The notes below the pieces were generated by a model. That model did no database searches and was not told where the DNA came from. It saw only the letters and a program-made list of their open reading frames with translations. Below are positions 20,073-29,232 of a stretch of DNA of 64,000 nucleotides, one piece after another. The stretch is from an uncultured bacterium (GTDB taxonomy: Bacteria; Acidobacteriota; Aminicenantia; Aminicenantales; CALLJL01). The translations under genes and the position numbers were made by a program. The stretch is from assembly GCA_938092135.1 (NCBI GenBank), contig CALLJL010000001.1, positions 88,506 to 152,505 on the forward strand. Direction: 5' to 3'. Every line of letters begins with the position of its first letter. Positions within the stretch are counted from its first letter, which is position 1.

Positions 20073-20386
20073 TGTTTTAATATATCATAAAACCAATTTA
20101 TAGCTTAGTCTAAAAATTAGCCTCAAGAAGTTGCTTTTAAATTTAAAATGATGTTATTAACAATTTTTTAACCAGTAGTTTTTAATTTGGTGAGCCCTGC
20201 ATCTTAAAAGTAGATAAAATTTAAGGCAAATTGTGTAGCTTCAGGACAATTCTTATGAAAATTAAAGAAAGGTTTTGCCCTTAATTAGCCAAAGCCAAAG
20301 AAAAGCCCAAAGAATTTTGGAGCAGCAGCTGGAATTTTGACTGGCAGTATGGCGGACAAAGTTTCTTACCGCCCAGCTAGTTGAGA

Positions 20387-20410
20387 GCAGTTTTTTACCT
20401 GAGGATTGGC
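20387..20410 (+). repeat. 24-bp direct repeat copy 1 (GCAGTTTTTTACCTGAGGATTGGC)
   Basis: Exact match to 20458-20481. Confidence 0.9.
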
Positions 20411-20457
20411 TAACCCCTTTAACAAACTAGGCCCAGCGTATGAATTTAAGGTTGATG

Positions 20458-20481
20458 GCAGTTTTTTACCTGAGGATTGGC
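20458..20481 (+). repeat. 24-bp direct repeat copy 2 (GCAGTTTTTTACCTGAGGATTGGC)
   Basis: Exact match to 20387-20410. Confidence 0.9.
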
Positions 20482-20632
20482 GAACTACTCCATAGCTAAT
20501 GATTATGCCATTTAAAAATTCGTTCGAAAGCACCTATTAAGTTTCTATTTTAAAGAGTAAAAATTTGACAATAAATACAGAAATAAATATGGAAAAAATG
20601 GAAAGGGCTAATTTTTGGCGAAGGAGGCCAAA

Positions 20633-21568
20633 ATGAGGACAAAAGAGGCATCCCAATTTTTAATTTTTTTAGGCATATTTTTAATAGTTGGCCCATCTTT
20701 TGCCCAGAAGGATGTCGAAGGAAGCAAAGATCATCCAATCATTTCAAGATATCCAGGTTCATATATATATTTTTATGATCAAAAAGAGTTTGATGAATTT
20801 GAAATTCTTTTGGGACCTGAAAAGATATTTCAAGGAGATGATTATGTTAAAAAAGCAAAAAAGGAGAGGACTGAAGGGAAAGTTACAAGAATTGGATACC
20901 AAGCACCAAAAAACAGAAGTGTCTTTGAGGTTTTTAAAAACTATGAAGAAGCTGTTAAAAAAGCCAACTTTGATCTACTTTATTCAGCCAGTGGAAAGGA
21001 TTTTTCCATCTCTGACTTTCTTAATCATTATTTCCGCCTTCGAGCTGGATGGAGTGAGGATAAAAGTTTCTACCTATCTGCAAGAAATAAATCAGGTAAT
21101 GTGATGATTTCGATTTGTGTTTTACCGGGGTGGGATGGTCCAGTTGCCCTTGTAGGCATTGTTGAAAAAAAAGAAATGGAAATGGGGCTTATCAAAGCCA
21201 AGGACATATATGAAAAAATAAAAAGTGAAGGCAAAGTTGCCATTTATGGAATATACTTTGATTTTGATAAAGCAGAAATCAAACCAGAATCGAAGCCGGC
21301 TTTCGAAGAGATAGCCGCTTTTTTAAAAGCACATCCTGAAATAAAGTTATACATTGTGGGGCATACTGATAATATAGGAAGACTTGAATATAATTTTGAA
21401 CTTTCAAAGAGGAGGGCAGAAGCGGTTATGAAAGAATTGGTAGAAAAATATGGAATTAGTGGCGACAGGCTTAAGGCTTTCGGCGTTGGCCCTCTTGCAC
21501 CTGTTGCCTCTAACTCTACAGAAGAAGGAAGAGCAAAAAACAGGAGAGTTGAACTTGTAGAGCAGTGA
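20633..21568 (+). CDS. OmpA-family protein (C-terminal peptidoglycan-binding domain)
   Basis: RBS aaggagg then ATG; C-terminal IYFDFDKAEIKPES...IVGHTDNIGRLEYNFELSKRRAEAV...NRRVEL. Confidence 0.85.
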   Translation: MRTKEASQFLIFLGIFLIVGPSFAQKDVEGSKDHPIISRYPGSYIYFYDQKEFDEFEILLGPEKIFQGDDYVKKAKKERTEGKVTRIGYQAPKNRSVFEVFKNYEEAVKKANFDLLYSASGKDFSISDFLNHYFRLRAGWSEDKSFYLSARNKSGNVMISICVLPGWDGPVALVGIVEKKEMEMGLIKAKDIYEKIKSEGKVAIYGIYFDFDKAEIKPESKPAFEEIAAFLKAHPEIKLYIVGHTDNIGRLEYNFELSKRRAEAVMKELVEKYGISGDRLKAFGVGPLAPVASNSTEEGRAKNRRVELVEQ

Positions 21569-22041
21569 GTAAAGGCATAGGAACTATGAAAAAATATTGG
21601 ATTTGGAAAGTAATTTTGCCCACTTTGTTATGTGTCGAGATGACCTATGGATGCTTTCAAGAGTCTCTGGTTGAGCTTAGGATTATAGGCGGGATTGCAG
21701 GATTTAGACGCTACCTCGTTATCTACCAAAATGGACTTGCTTATGTAGATTTAGGTAAAGAAAAGGTTTGGAAATATTTAAAAGAAAATAAATTAATAGA
21801 GATTCGGCGCGCACTGGAGAATTTAGATTTTAAGCACCTTAAGCCTGAGTATATACCATCTCAACCTATTTATGATGGTTTCGCTTATAACCTTACTTAC
21901 CATGGTTTTACTGTCCGTTTGCAAGACCCCATTGAAGATGTAGCCCCTAAGGACTTATGTGATGTCGTTAAAATGCTCCAGGGAATCCTAGAATGTTTTA
22001 GAGTGAATAAAAAGAACTGTAATTATTTTCGACGAGGCTGA
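21565..22041 (+). CDS. Hypothetical exported protein
   Basis: ORF overlaps the preceding stop; hydrophobic N-terminus. Confidence 0.5.
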   Translation: MSKGIGTMKKYWIWKVILPTLLCVEMTYGCFQESLVELRIIGGIAGFRRYLVIYQNGLAYVDLGKEKVWKYLKENKLIEIRRALENLDFKHLKPEYIPSQPIYDGFAYNLTYHGFTVRLQDPIEDVAPKDLCDVVKMLQGILECFRVNKKNCNYFRRG

Positions 22042-22328
22042 GACCATAATTTTTTGGTTAATTTTTAGAGTGTGTTAGGCCTCTCATGATGAGAGAATGC
22101 CAAAAAAAACGACTAATAATCATCTGGTTACTTCTCGTTGGAGGTCATGAGCCTAATCGATTTGCTAAGCGCTTAAGCGATATTGCCAGGAAGACATTCT
22201 CTAGCTTTGCGATTTGATTCTTGGATAATCCCCAACGTCTAAATTAATGGAAGGGACTGGATTTAGGGGGGCAACCTTAGCCATTCACGATTATCGCCCT
22301 TATCTCTTATATTTTTTTGATTGATGAA

Positions 22329-22348
22329 TTATGAGCATATGCTTATAA
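22329..22348. promoter_or_regulatory. Near-palindrome TTATGAGCATATGCTTATAA, putative operator
   Basis: 19/20 identical to the site at 12237-12256; upstream of DUF134 gene. Confidence 0.7.
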
Positions 22349-22401
22349 TTTAAATGATTCGGGTATGAAAAAATGCCAATAACTTTAGAAAGGAGATAGG
22401 A

Positions 22402-22752
22402 ATGCCTAGGCCTTTCTGTCGCCGGCGCATCGGCTGGCAACCGGAAAGATGTCGTTTTTTCCCCGAAGGTGCCGAACACCAACCTGTAGACGTCATTACC
22501 TTGAACCTCGATGAATTGGAAGCCATCAGGCTGGCTGACCTGGAGGGATTATATCAGGAGCAGGCAGCTGAAAAAATGAATATTTCCAGACCAACCTTTG
22601 CCCGTATCCTCGAATCAGGCCGTAGAAAGGTAGCAGAGGCTCTAGTTTACGGCAAAGGTCTTATTATAGGAGGAGGATCTGTAGAAATAGAGCCGCAGCC
22701 TTGTGGCCCTGGATTTGAACCAGGTTGTCCGGGAGGAAGACGCATGCCCTAG
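22402..22752 (+). CDS. DUF134 family DNA-binding protein
   Basis: MPRPFCRRRIGWQPERCRFFPEG...LNLDELEAIRLADLEGLYQEQAAEKMNISRPTFARILESGRRKVAEAL. Confidence 0.9.
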   Translation: MPRPFCRRRIGWQPERCRFFPEGAEHQPVDVITLNLDELEAIRLADLEGLYQEQAAEKMNISRPTFARILESGRRKVAEALVYGKGLIIGGGSVEIEPQPCGPGFEPGCPGGRRMP

Positions 22753-22769
22753 GTCAGGAAAAAATAACA

Positions 22770-22988
22770 ATGGATAATAGATTTCATGGTTCCTATCCAG
22801 GCCGTTTTATTAAACAGGGCCCAGAGGTTTACTGCTTTTGTCCAAAATGGGGTCATCGCGAGGAGTATAAACCTGGTGTTCCCTGTATAGACGAACGTTG
22901 TCCAAATTGGGGAATAGCTCTAATTCGCGAAAGCTCTGAACACCATCGGCTGATGGAGGAAAGAAAAGAATTAAAGGGCAAGAAATAG
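22770..22988 (+). CDS. Small Cys-rich (zinc-ribbon-like) protein
   Basis: Repeated knuckles CFCPKWGH and CIDERCPNWG. Confidence 0.6.
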   Translation: MDNRFHGSYPGRFIKQGPEVYCFCPKWGHREEYKPGVPCIDERCPNWGIALIRESSEHHRLMEERKELKGKK

Positions 22989-23020
22989 ACAAAATTAGTT
23001 AGAATGGAAGGAGATTTAAG

Positions 23021-23389
23021 ATGATAGGCTATGGTAGAAAACATTATAGTTTTGGATATGGTCAGGCGTTTGGTGGTAGCTTTGGCCGCGGCTGGTGCCG
23101 TTTAAGGCCTTTCGCTGTCAGGCATCCTGAAGACTTTACTTACCTTGGCCCCTGCCGTTGCGGCTTTGGTCCTAACGCCTTCTGGCAAGAGAAAAAGACT
23201 GGCCATATCTTTCGCGGCCTTCTTCCTTATGGGGCCTGGTTCGAGGCAATTTATAGCGGGTCGAGCCGGGAAATATCGGCAGATGAACTCAAAGCCGAAC
23301 TTGACTGGCTAAAAAAGGAAAAGGAAAACTTGGAGAGAAAGATCCAGGAAGTGGAAGAATCTCTCAAAGGAAAAAATAGCAAGAATTAA
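23021..23389 (+). CDS. DUF5320-like Gly-rich protein with C-terminal coiled coil
   Basis: N-terminal Gly/aromatic-rich segment and AELDWLKKEKENLERKIQEVEESL tail; follows DUF134 gene. Confidence 0.55.
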   Translation: MIGYGRKHYSFGYGQAFGGSFGRGWCRLRPFAVRHPEDFTYLGPCRCGFGPNAFWQEKKTGHIFRGLLPYGAWFEAIYSGSSREISADELKAELDWLKKEKENLERKIQEVEESLKGKNSKN

Positions 23390-23606
23390 TGATCGTTTTT
23401 AATAAATTAAAGATAAAAAGCAAGAGAGTTCTCGTTAGCCCTCTCTGCTGACGAAATTAAAAAATTAAAATTAAAGCCGGAAAAGAGAAATAAATCTGTT
23501 GTTGACTTTAGGTTTTAAGATATCTATCATTTTTGGGAAATAAGAGAGAAGAAACCTTTCATTTCGAAAGATTATCCTCTCTCAATTAGATTAAAGGAGG
23601 CAATAA

Positions 23607-24416
23607 GTGAAAAAATGGCTGATTGGGATTTTTATTGTTTTAATTATAGTAGTGATTATTGTTGTAGTGGCTCTGCAAGCGACGAAGGGCGTAGTTAAAT
23701 CTGCGGACAAATTTTTTGCTTTGATCCAAACGGGCAAGGTGGAGGAAGCCTATAATTCCACAGCCAGAGAATTTCAGGCGGCTGCATCCTTGGAAGTATT
23801 CCAGAAATTCCTGGAAATAGCTACCCTGGATAACTTTGCCCGCGCTTCCTGGACGACTAGGTCAATTAGTGGTAATACGGGAAAGCTAATTGGTTCCATC
23901 CATACGAAAGAAGGTGGTGTTGTGCCTATCGAGATTGATTTCGTTAAAGAAGAAGGCCAATGGAAAATCCTGAGAATAACCAAACAAACGGCGGGCATAA
24001 GCCAAAAACAAAAAGAGGCTGAATTGGAAGAACCGGCGCCTTTAATGGGAAAGGAGGTTCCCTCGGATGAAACACTTGCGGCCATGATTAGCGAATCAAT
24101 CTGGATTTTGGGGGATGGGATTAACAAAAACGACCTAGCAAATTTCTATAATCATATAGCCAAAATTTGGCAGAGACAGACCGACGCGTCTTCCCTTAAG
24201 CAGGCCTTCTATGATTTTATAGATAAAAAAATAGATTTGACGATTATTCAAGGTCAGACACCGGTGTTGAGTGAACCGCCGGCGATTGATAATGACGGCG
24301 TATTGAGGCTCAAGGGTTATTATGCCACTCAGCCCTACATCATCAATTTTGAGCTCGGCTACCTTTACGAACATCCCCAATGGAGGCTTGTGGCCGTCAA
24401 TATTCATACAAAATAG
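23607..24416 (+). CDS. Membrane-anchored hypothetical protein
   Basis: N-terminal TM then DUF4864/DUF4878-like soluble region (FFALIQTGKVEEAYNSTAREFQ...VKEEGQWKILRI). Confidence 0.55.
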   Translation: MKKWLIGIFIVLIIVVIIVVVALQATKGVVKSADKFFALIQTGKVEEAYNSTAREFQAAASLEVFQKFLEIATLDNFARASWTTRSISGNTGKLIGSIHTKEGGVVPIEIDFVKEEGQWKILRITKQTAGISQKQKEAELEEPAPLMGKEVPSDETLAAMISESIWILGDGINKNDLANFYNHIAKIWQRQTDASSLKQAFYDFIDKKIDLTIIQGQTPVLSEPPAIDNDGVLRLKGYYATQPYIINFELGYLYEHPQWRLVAVNIHTK

Positions 24417-24895
24417 GGATAATTGGTTAAAGAAACAGGATTGTTATTCAGCAGGTTAAGCCTGGCAAAGAAAAATTTATATGGTGAGGAACATTTCATC
24501 AACCCTTAGAGGCCGGAAGGCAAACAGGCCTACGAAAGCGACCTCCAGAAAGGAAAGGAATGTGGCTGAAACTCTCTCGGCTATTATCGCCTTAAAAGAA
24601 GCCATGAAGAAGCGGATAATCACGATGGATGCGCCCACAATGATCCTGGCAATGATCGCTCAATTAATCAAATTTCGCCCGTAAAAAACCAGAAGAACGA
24701 CCGACCCTAAAGGAGCTCCACTCCTTATCAGGCAGACGTAAGATATTTAAGGTTCGAATTTTAAGCCTCTAATTCTATTTTTATTCAGTTTGAAAAAGAA
24801 GAGCGAAGTATTTCCTATACAGAGACCAATATTAAGGGGAATTTTTTAATTATTTATTATTATTTTTATATTTCCGCTAATTTCTATAGAAATAC

Positions 24896-24924
24896 TTGAC
24901 ATTCTACATTATGTAGAATAAACT
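24896..24924 (+). promoter_or_regulatory. Sigma70-like promoter TTGACA-N17-TAAACT containing BlaI/CopY-type operator ATTCTACATTATGTAGAAT (24901-24919)
   Basis: Perfect 9-1-9 palindrome bridging -35 and -10; 6 nt from -10 to the ATG of the blaI-like gene. Confidence 0.8.
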
Positions 24925-24930
24925 ACTTTT

Positions 24931-25347
24931 ATGAAGCGGTTTTTGCCCGGAGGTTTGACCAGGAAGGCACCGTCTCTTGGCGATTTAGAAATGAGAGTCA
25001 TGGAAGTTCTTTGGGAATATGGTCGCCTGAGCGGTCGAGAAGTTCATCAAAAAATCGCGGCCACCTGTCCGATTGCGCTAACTACTATTTTGACCATCCT
25101 TAACCGATTAGCCAAGAAAGGTTTAGTTAATAAAGAGATGGGCGAAAAAATTTATTTTTTCCGGGCCACTCTGTCACGCGAGCAATGGCAAACAATTGTT
25201 GGCCGAGAGCTTCTTCTTCAGGCCTTGAAAATTTCTCCTCAGACAGTTTTTTCCACCTTTGCCGATATCCTTACCTCACTGCCCTCTGAAGAATTCATGG
25301 AATTAATCGCCAGAATCCAAAGAAAAAGAGATGAGAAAAAACCTTAG
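24931..25347 (+). CDS. BlaI/MecI/CopY family transcriptional regulator
   Basis: LGDLEMRVMEVLWEYGRLSGREVHQKI...LTTILTILNRLAKKGLVNKEMGEKIYFFRATLSREQ. Confidence 0.9.
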   Translation: MKRFLPGGLTRKAPSLGDLEMRVMEVLWEYGRLSGREVHQKIAATCPIALTTILTILNRLAKKGLVNKEMGEKIYFFRATLSREQWQTIVGRELLLQALKISPQTVFSTFADILTSLPSEEFMELIARIQRKRDEKKP

Positions 25348-26287
25348 TTTCGGCCTTAACAACCCTCAAGTTAGCTTTTTAAGGTTTTTATCTTCCGCCT
25401 ATTTATTCCTTTTCGGGAGCGGTCTTATTTTTATTTTGGTCAACATGGCTTTAACAATTCCTTTTCCTTCTCTTTTTAAAGTTTTAAGGAGTTGGCCCAT
25501 TTTTAAATGTTCCTGGCAATGCCTGGGCAGAACGATGACAGTATTTATTCTGGATGGCGGCTTCCGGACAATGGCCTTTCTTTTTCTATTTATTATCTTC
25601 CTGCGCGCCTTCGCCAGGCTAATCCATAGACTGAAAGAAACATTGGCCTTTCAAAAAAACCTAAAATCAACTGCTGTGGCTCGAAGCCGATGGGGCGTCG
25701 AGTTTTTTGTTTTTCCCTTTAATTTCCCTTTGGCTTTAACGACTGACTGGATGAAACCAAAGATTTTTCTTTCTACCTCGCTCGTCGAATCTCTTACTCA
25801 GGAAGAATTAAAGACGGTCTTATTCCATGAAGCTTTTCACCAGAAAAGACGGGACCCCCTGAGAAATCTTTTCATTTCTTTTCTTGTTGACCTCCTTGTC
25901 TTTATTCCCTTCACGAAAAAAATGTTTCAAATTCTGGGAACAACAACAGAATTGCAGGCTGATTTTTACAGTCTGGCGAAAGGTCAAGAAATAACTTCTC
26001 TTATCACCTCCTTACAAAAAATCCATAACTATAAAATTTCTCCTGAACTAAATCTTTCTCATTATTCAGCCACTCGTTCCAATGATTTAGATAGACTGCG
26101 TTATTTCGGCCAGGGAAAGCTAAAACTGGAAATTACAAAGGCCCGGCTTTTTATCTCAGCGGCCGTGGTTATTCTGCTTTTTTTTCTGGCCTTCCTTGGT
26201 TCTGGGCCAGGCAGAGAAAAAGTTATTCTGGAACATCAATCATCCTGTGCCATCCATTCTATCGTTAATGAGGAGTTTAAGCGGTGA
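25331..26287 (+). CDS. M56 family (BlaR1-like) membrane metallopeptidase
   Basis: HEAFHQKRRDPLRN zinc motif within TM segments; paired with BlaI-like gene. Confidence 0.85.
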   Translation: MRKNLSFGLNNPQVSFLRFLSSAYLFLFGSGLIFILVNMALTIPFPSLFKVLRSWPIFKCSWQCLGRTMTVFILDGGFRTMAFLFLFIIFLRAFARLIHRLKETLAFQKNLKSTAVARSRWGVEFFVFPFNFPLALTTDWMKPKIFLSTSLVESLTQEELKTVLFHEAFHQKRRDPLRNLFISFLVDLLVFIPFTKKMFQILGTTTELQADFYSLAKGQEITSLITSLQKIHNYKISPELNLSHYSATRSNDLDRLRYFGQGKLKLEITKARLFISAAVVILLFFLAFLGSGPGREKVILEHQSSCAIHSIVNEEFKR

Positions 26288-27567
26288 ATAAAAATAAAAC
26301 CGGTTTTTTTCCTTTGGTCTTTCTTTTCTTTCTTTTTTATTTGCCTCCAGCTGCTCCTGCCGAGCAAGATAAACTGAACTTGACCGAGCTTCTGCAGCTG
26401 GCGAAGGAAAGAAACCCCGGACTCCTTTCGCTTCAAGAGGAAATTAAGGCGTATCAATTTCGCGTTGAACCTCAGGCCACTCTTCCTGATCCCGTTTTGG
26501 CTTTCAGCTTAAGAAATATCGCCGCGACTCAATTTACCGTTGGCCAGGAAATGATGAGCGGGGTGGGATTCTCTGTTTCCCAGATGATCCCCTTTCCGGG
26601 AAAACTCAGATTAAAGAAAGAGATGGCCAAAATTCAGGTTCAGCGGGCCAAACGAATAAGTGATGGATATACTTTAGCTTTATTCCGCCAACTAAAAGAA
26701 CTCTACGCTAAGCTTTTTTATTTTCAAAAAAGCCTAAGAGTTCTGGAAAAGAAAAAGCTTTTTCTGGAAAAGGCGCTGGAAGCCGCTAGTATCCGCTACT
26801 CTGTCGGCGAAGGAGTGCAAACTGACGTTTTAAAAGCCAGGCTTGAAATTGCCGAACTCGACCAAATGATCAAGCCTATGGAGCAAATGCTCCGTGCCGT
26901 CGAGGGTCAAATCAATTCTTTACTTGCTTTTCCTATGGAAAAGCGATGGGGGGAGGCAGAGGAGATCCCTGTTTTTGAGCTAAATATTCCCCTTGGGCAA
27001 TTAATCGCCGCGGCAATCGAGAAATCGCCTAAACTTAAGGAAGCTGAGTTAATGATTGAAGAACAGGAGCTTGAGGTCAGGCTGAGCCGTCGAGAATTCC
27101 TTCCCAATTTTATGATCCAGGTTGGCAAGGAATTCAAGGGCCCTTTTAAAGATATGTATGAAGTTATGATCGGCGTAGAGATTCCTCTTTTTATAAAAAA
27201 GAAACAGGCTAATCTCCTTGAAGCGTCTTTAGCAGAGCTAAGCCAAGCCCGTTATTCCTTTGCTTCTATGGAAAATGAGCTTTTGGCGATGGTTAACGAA
27301 AATTATCTTCTGGCCAAGAGCGCTGAAAACCTCATCAAGATCACCCGAAACAGCTTGCTTCCCCAGGCTTCCTTAACCTTGGAATCTTCCCTGGCTAATT
27401 ATCAGGTGGGAAAAGTGGATTTTCTTACTTTTCTTGCTGATATCGACGCTCTTTTTTCTTACGAAATGGACTACTATCGGCAGCTGAGTGAATTATGGCA
27501 GGCCGTCTCCAGGATTGAAGAATTAACCGGTCTTAATCTTTTGAGTGAGGTGAAAAATGAAAATTAA
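26284..27567 (+). CDS. TolC/CusC-family outer membrane efflux protein
   Basis: GTGA overlap; LTELLQLAKERNPGLLSLQEEIKA, repeated coiled-coil; followed by CusB/CusA homologs. Confidence 0.85.
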   Translation: MNKNKTGFFPLVFLFFLFYLPPAAPAEQDKLNLTELLQLAKERNPGLLSLQEEIKAYQFRVEPQATLPDPVLAFSLRNIAATQFTVGQEMMSGVGFSVSQMIPFPGKLRLKKEMAKIQVQRAKRISDGYTLALFRQLKELYAKLFYFQKSLRVLEKKKLFLEKALEAASIRYSVGEGVQTDVLKARLEIAELDQMIKPMEQMLRAVEGQINSLLAFPMEKRWGEAEEIPVFELNIPLGQLIAAAIEKSPKLKEAELMIEEQELEVRLSRREFLPNFMIQVGKEFKGPFKDMYEVMIGVEIPLFIKKKQANLLEASLAELSQARYSFASMENELLAMVNENYLLAKSAENLIKITRNSLLPQASLTLESSLANYQVGKVDFLTFLADIDALFSYEMDYYRQLSELWQAVSRIEELTGLNLLSEVKNEN

Positions 27568-29209
27568 CAAAGCCAAAATTATCTCCAGCAGAATAAATAA
27601 AAAGATAAATAATCAATGTAATTTTTCTTTAGAGCCTAAATTTTCTCAGCCTCGAAGAAACAAGGCTGAGAAAAGTAGTTCGGGTTTGAAGCTTTCTTTT
27701 TTAGGAAAGGCTAAAGCGCTCAAAAAGAATTCGCCCTTTTTAATTATTCAAATTATTTTAATAATTCTCGTTGTCTCCTTCTCGTTCACTAACTGCCGAC
27801 GAAATTCTGGGTCAAAACTTTCTTCCTCCCCCGCCATGACGGGTAAAACTCAACCTGAACTAGCCGGCGAACAGAAAAAGACAACCTATCATTGCCCGAT
27901 GCATCCCAACTATATTTCTGATAAGCCTGGCGAATGTCCCATTTGCGGGATGACCCTTGTTCCTGTGGAAAAGGAGAAAACAAAAGGAACGATGGCTCGA
28001 GCCGAAGGGGCCATTGAAATCAGCCCGGAAAAACAGCAACTCATCGGCATCACTTTCGGTCAAGTGGACCGCCGTGAGCTTCATCTTTTAATTTCAGCCT
28101 ATGCCCGATTTACCTATGATGAGACCCGCTTGGCATCGATAACCACTAAGTTCTCGGGCTGGGTGGAAGAGCTCTTTGTTGATTATACAGGAAAGCTGGT
28201 CAGGCGGGGCGAACCCCTCTTTTCCATTTTTAGTCCAGAACTTATTGCGGCCCAGGAAGAATACCTGCTTGCTCTCCGGGCTGAAAAAACCTTTGGGTCT
28301 AATAAAAGCGGAAGCGTTTCATCCAATCCGGAAGGACGCCAAGAAAATGGGGAAGAAGGGAGCCAATCCAGGGCTTCTGATTCGACGGTCAACTTAAATA
28401 ATGTTCAAGGCGCTTTATCTAGCAGGCCTGGGTTAAAAGAGCCAGTTCAAAATATAGGCGATCTGGCCGCAGCGGCTAAGAGAAGACTTCTTCTCTGGGA
28501 CATAACCGAAGAACAGATTAGAAAGCTCGAAGAGGAGGGCCGTTCTTTTCGAACCTTAACCATCTTTTCCCCCGTATCAGGGTTTATCATTGAAAAAAAT
28601 GTGGTTCAAGGGAAATTTGTCATGGCCGGCGAGACTTTATTATCCATTGCTGACCTTTCACGAATTTGGCTTCTGGCCGACGTGTATGAGAAGGACCTTT
28701 CTTTTATAGCTGTCAACAAAGAAGTAGAAGTGGAAATCACTTCCTTTCCAGGAGAGCGCTTTCGCGGCCGGGTAAGTTATATTTTCCCCTTTCTTGAAAA
28801 AGAGAGTCGTACGGTCAAGGTCAGGATGGAATTTCCCAATCCGGACTACAGACTTAAACCAGAAATGTATGGTCGAGTCAAAATACATCTTAGGTTGGGT
28901 AACAGGCTATCGATTCCGGCCGAAGCCGTGATTGATACCGGGGAAAGAAAGGTCGTTTTCGTGGCCAACGGGACAGGTCATTTTGAACCCCGCGAAGTCA
29001 ACGTGGGACTCAAAGCAGGTGATTTTTATGAAGTTCTGGATGGCCTGGAGGAAGGGGAGAGGGTAGTGACTTCAGCTCAATTCTTAGTTGATTCCGAAAG
29101 CCGTCTTAAAGCGGCCATTAAAGGTTGGCATCTCCATCCCTCGGAGAAAAAGCCAGAAACAGAGGAAAAGCAAAAATTAGCTCCTCCGCCCAAACATATT
29201 CACCAATAA
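27557..29209 (+). CDS. cusB: CusB-like RND periplasmic adaptor with N-terminal heavy-metal-binding domain
   Basis: HCPMHPNYISDKPGECPICGMTLVPVE domain; adaptor barrel-sandwich and beta-barrel motifs. Confidence 0.9.
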   Translation: MKINKAKIISSRINKKINNQCNFSLEPKFSQPRRNKAEKSSSGLKLSFLGKAKALKKNSPFLIIQIILIILVVSFSFTNCRRNSGSKLSSSPAMTGKTQPELAGEQKKTTYHCPMHPNYISDKPGECPICGMTLVPVEKEKTKGTMARAEGAIEISPEKQQLIGITFGQVDRRELHLLISAYARFTYDETRLASITTKFSGWVEELFVDYTGKLVRRGEPLFSIFSPELIAAQEEYLLALRAEKTFGSNKSGSVSSNPEGRQENGEEGSQSRASDSTVNLNNVQGALSSRPGLKEPVQNIGDLAAAAKRRLLLWDITEEQIRKLEEEGRSFRTLTIFSPVSGFIIEKNVVQGKFVMAGETLLSIADLSRIWLLADVYEKDLSFIAVNKEVEVEITSFPGERFRGRVSYIFPFLEKESRTVKVRMEFPNPDYRLKPEMYGRVKIHLRLGNRLSIPAEAVIDTGERKVVFVANGTGHFEPREVNVGLKAGDFYEVLDGLEEGERVVTSAQFLVDSESRLKAAIKGWHLHPSEKKPETEEKQKLAPPPKHIHQ

Positions 29210-29232
29210 ATTTGGGACCCAAAGGATAAACC

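Noticed and set aside
22078-22103. Hairpin CTCTCATGATGAGAG followed by A-run
   Set aside because: Poly-A rather than poly-T on the + strand and short AT-containing stem; does not fit an intrinsic terminator.
24481-24684. Plus-strand 67-aa ORF
   Set aside because: The opposite strand reads more like protein (hydrophobic remnant); no domain support.
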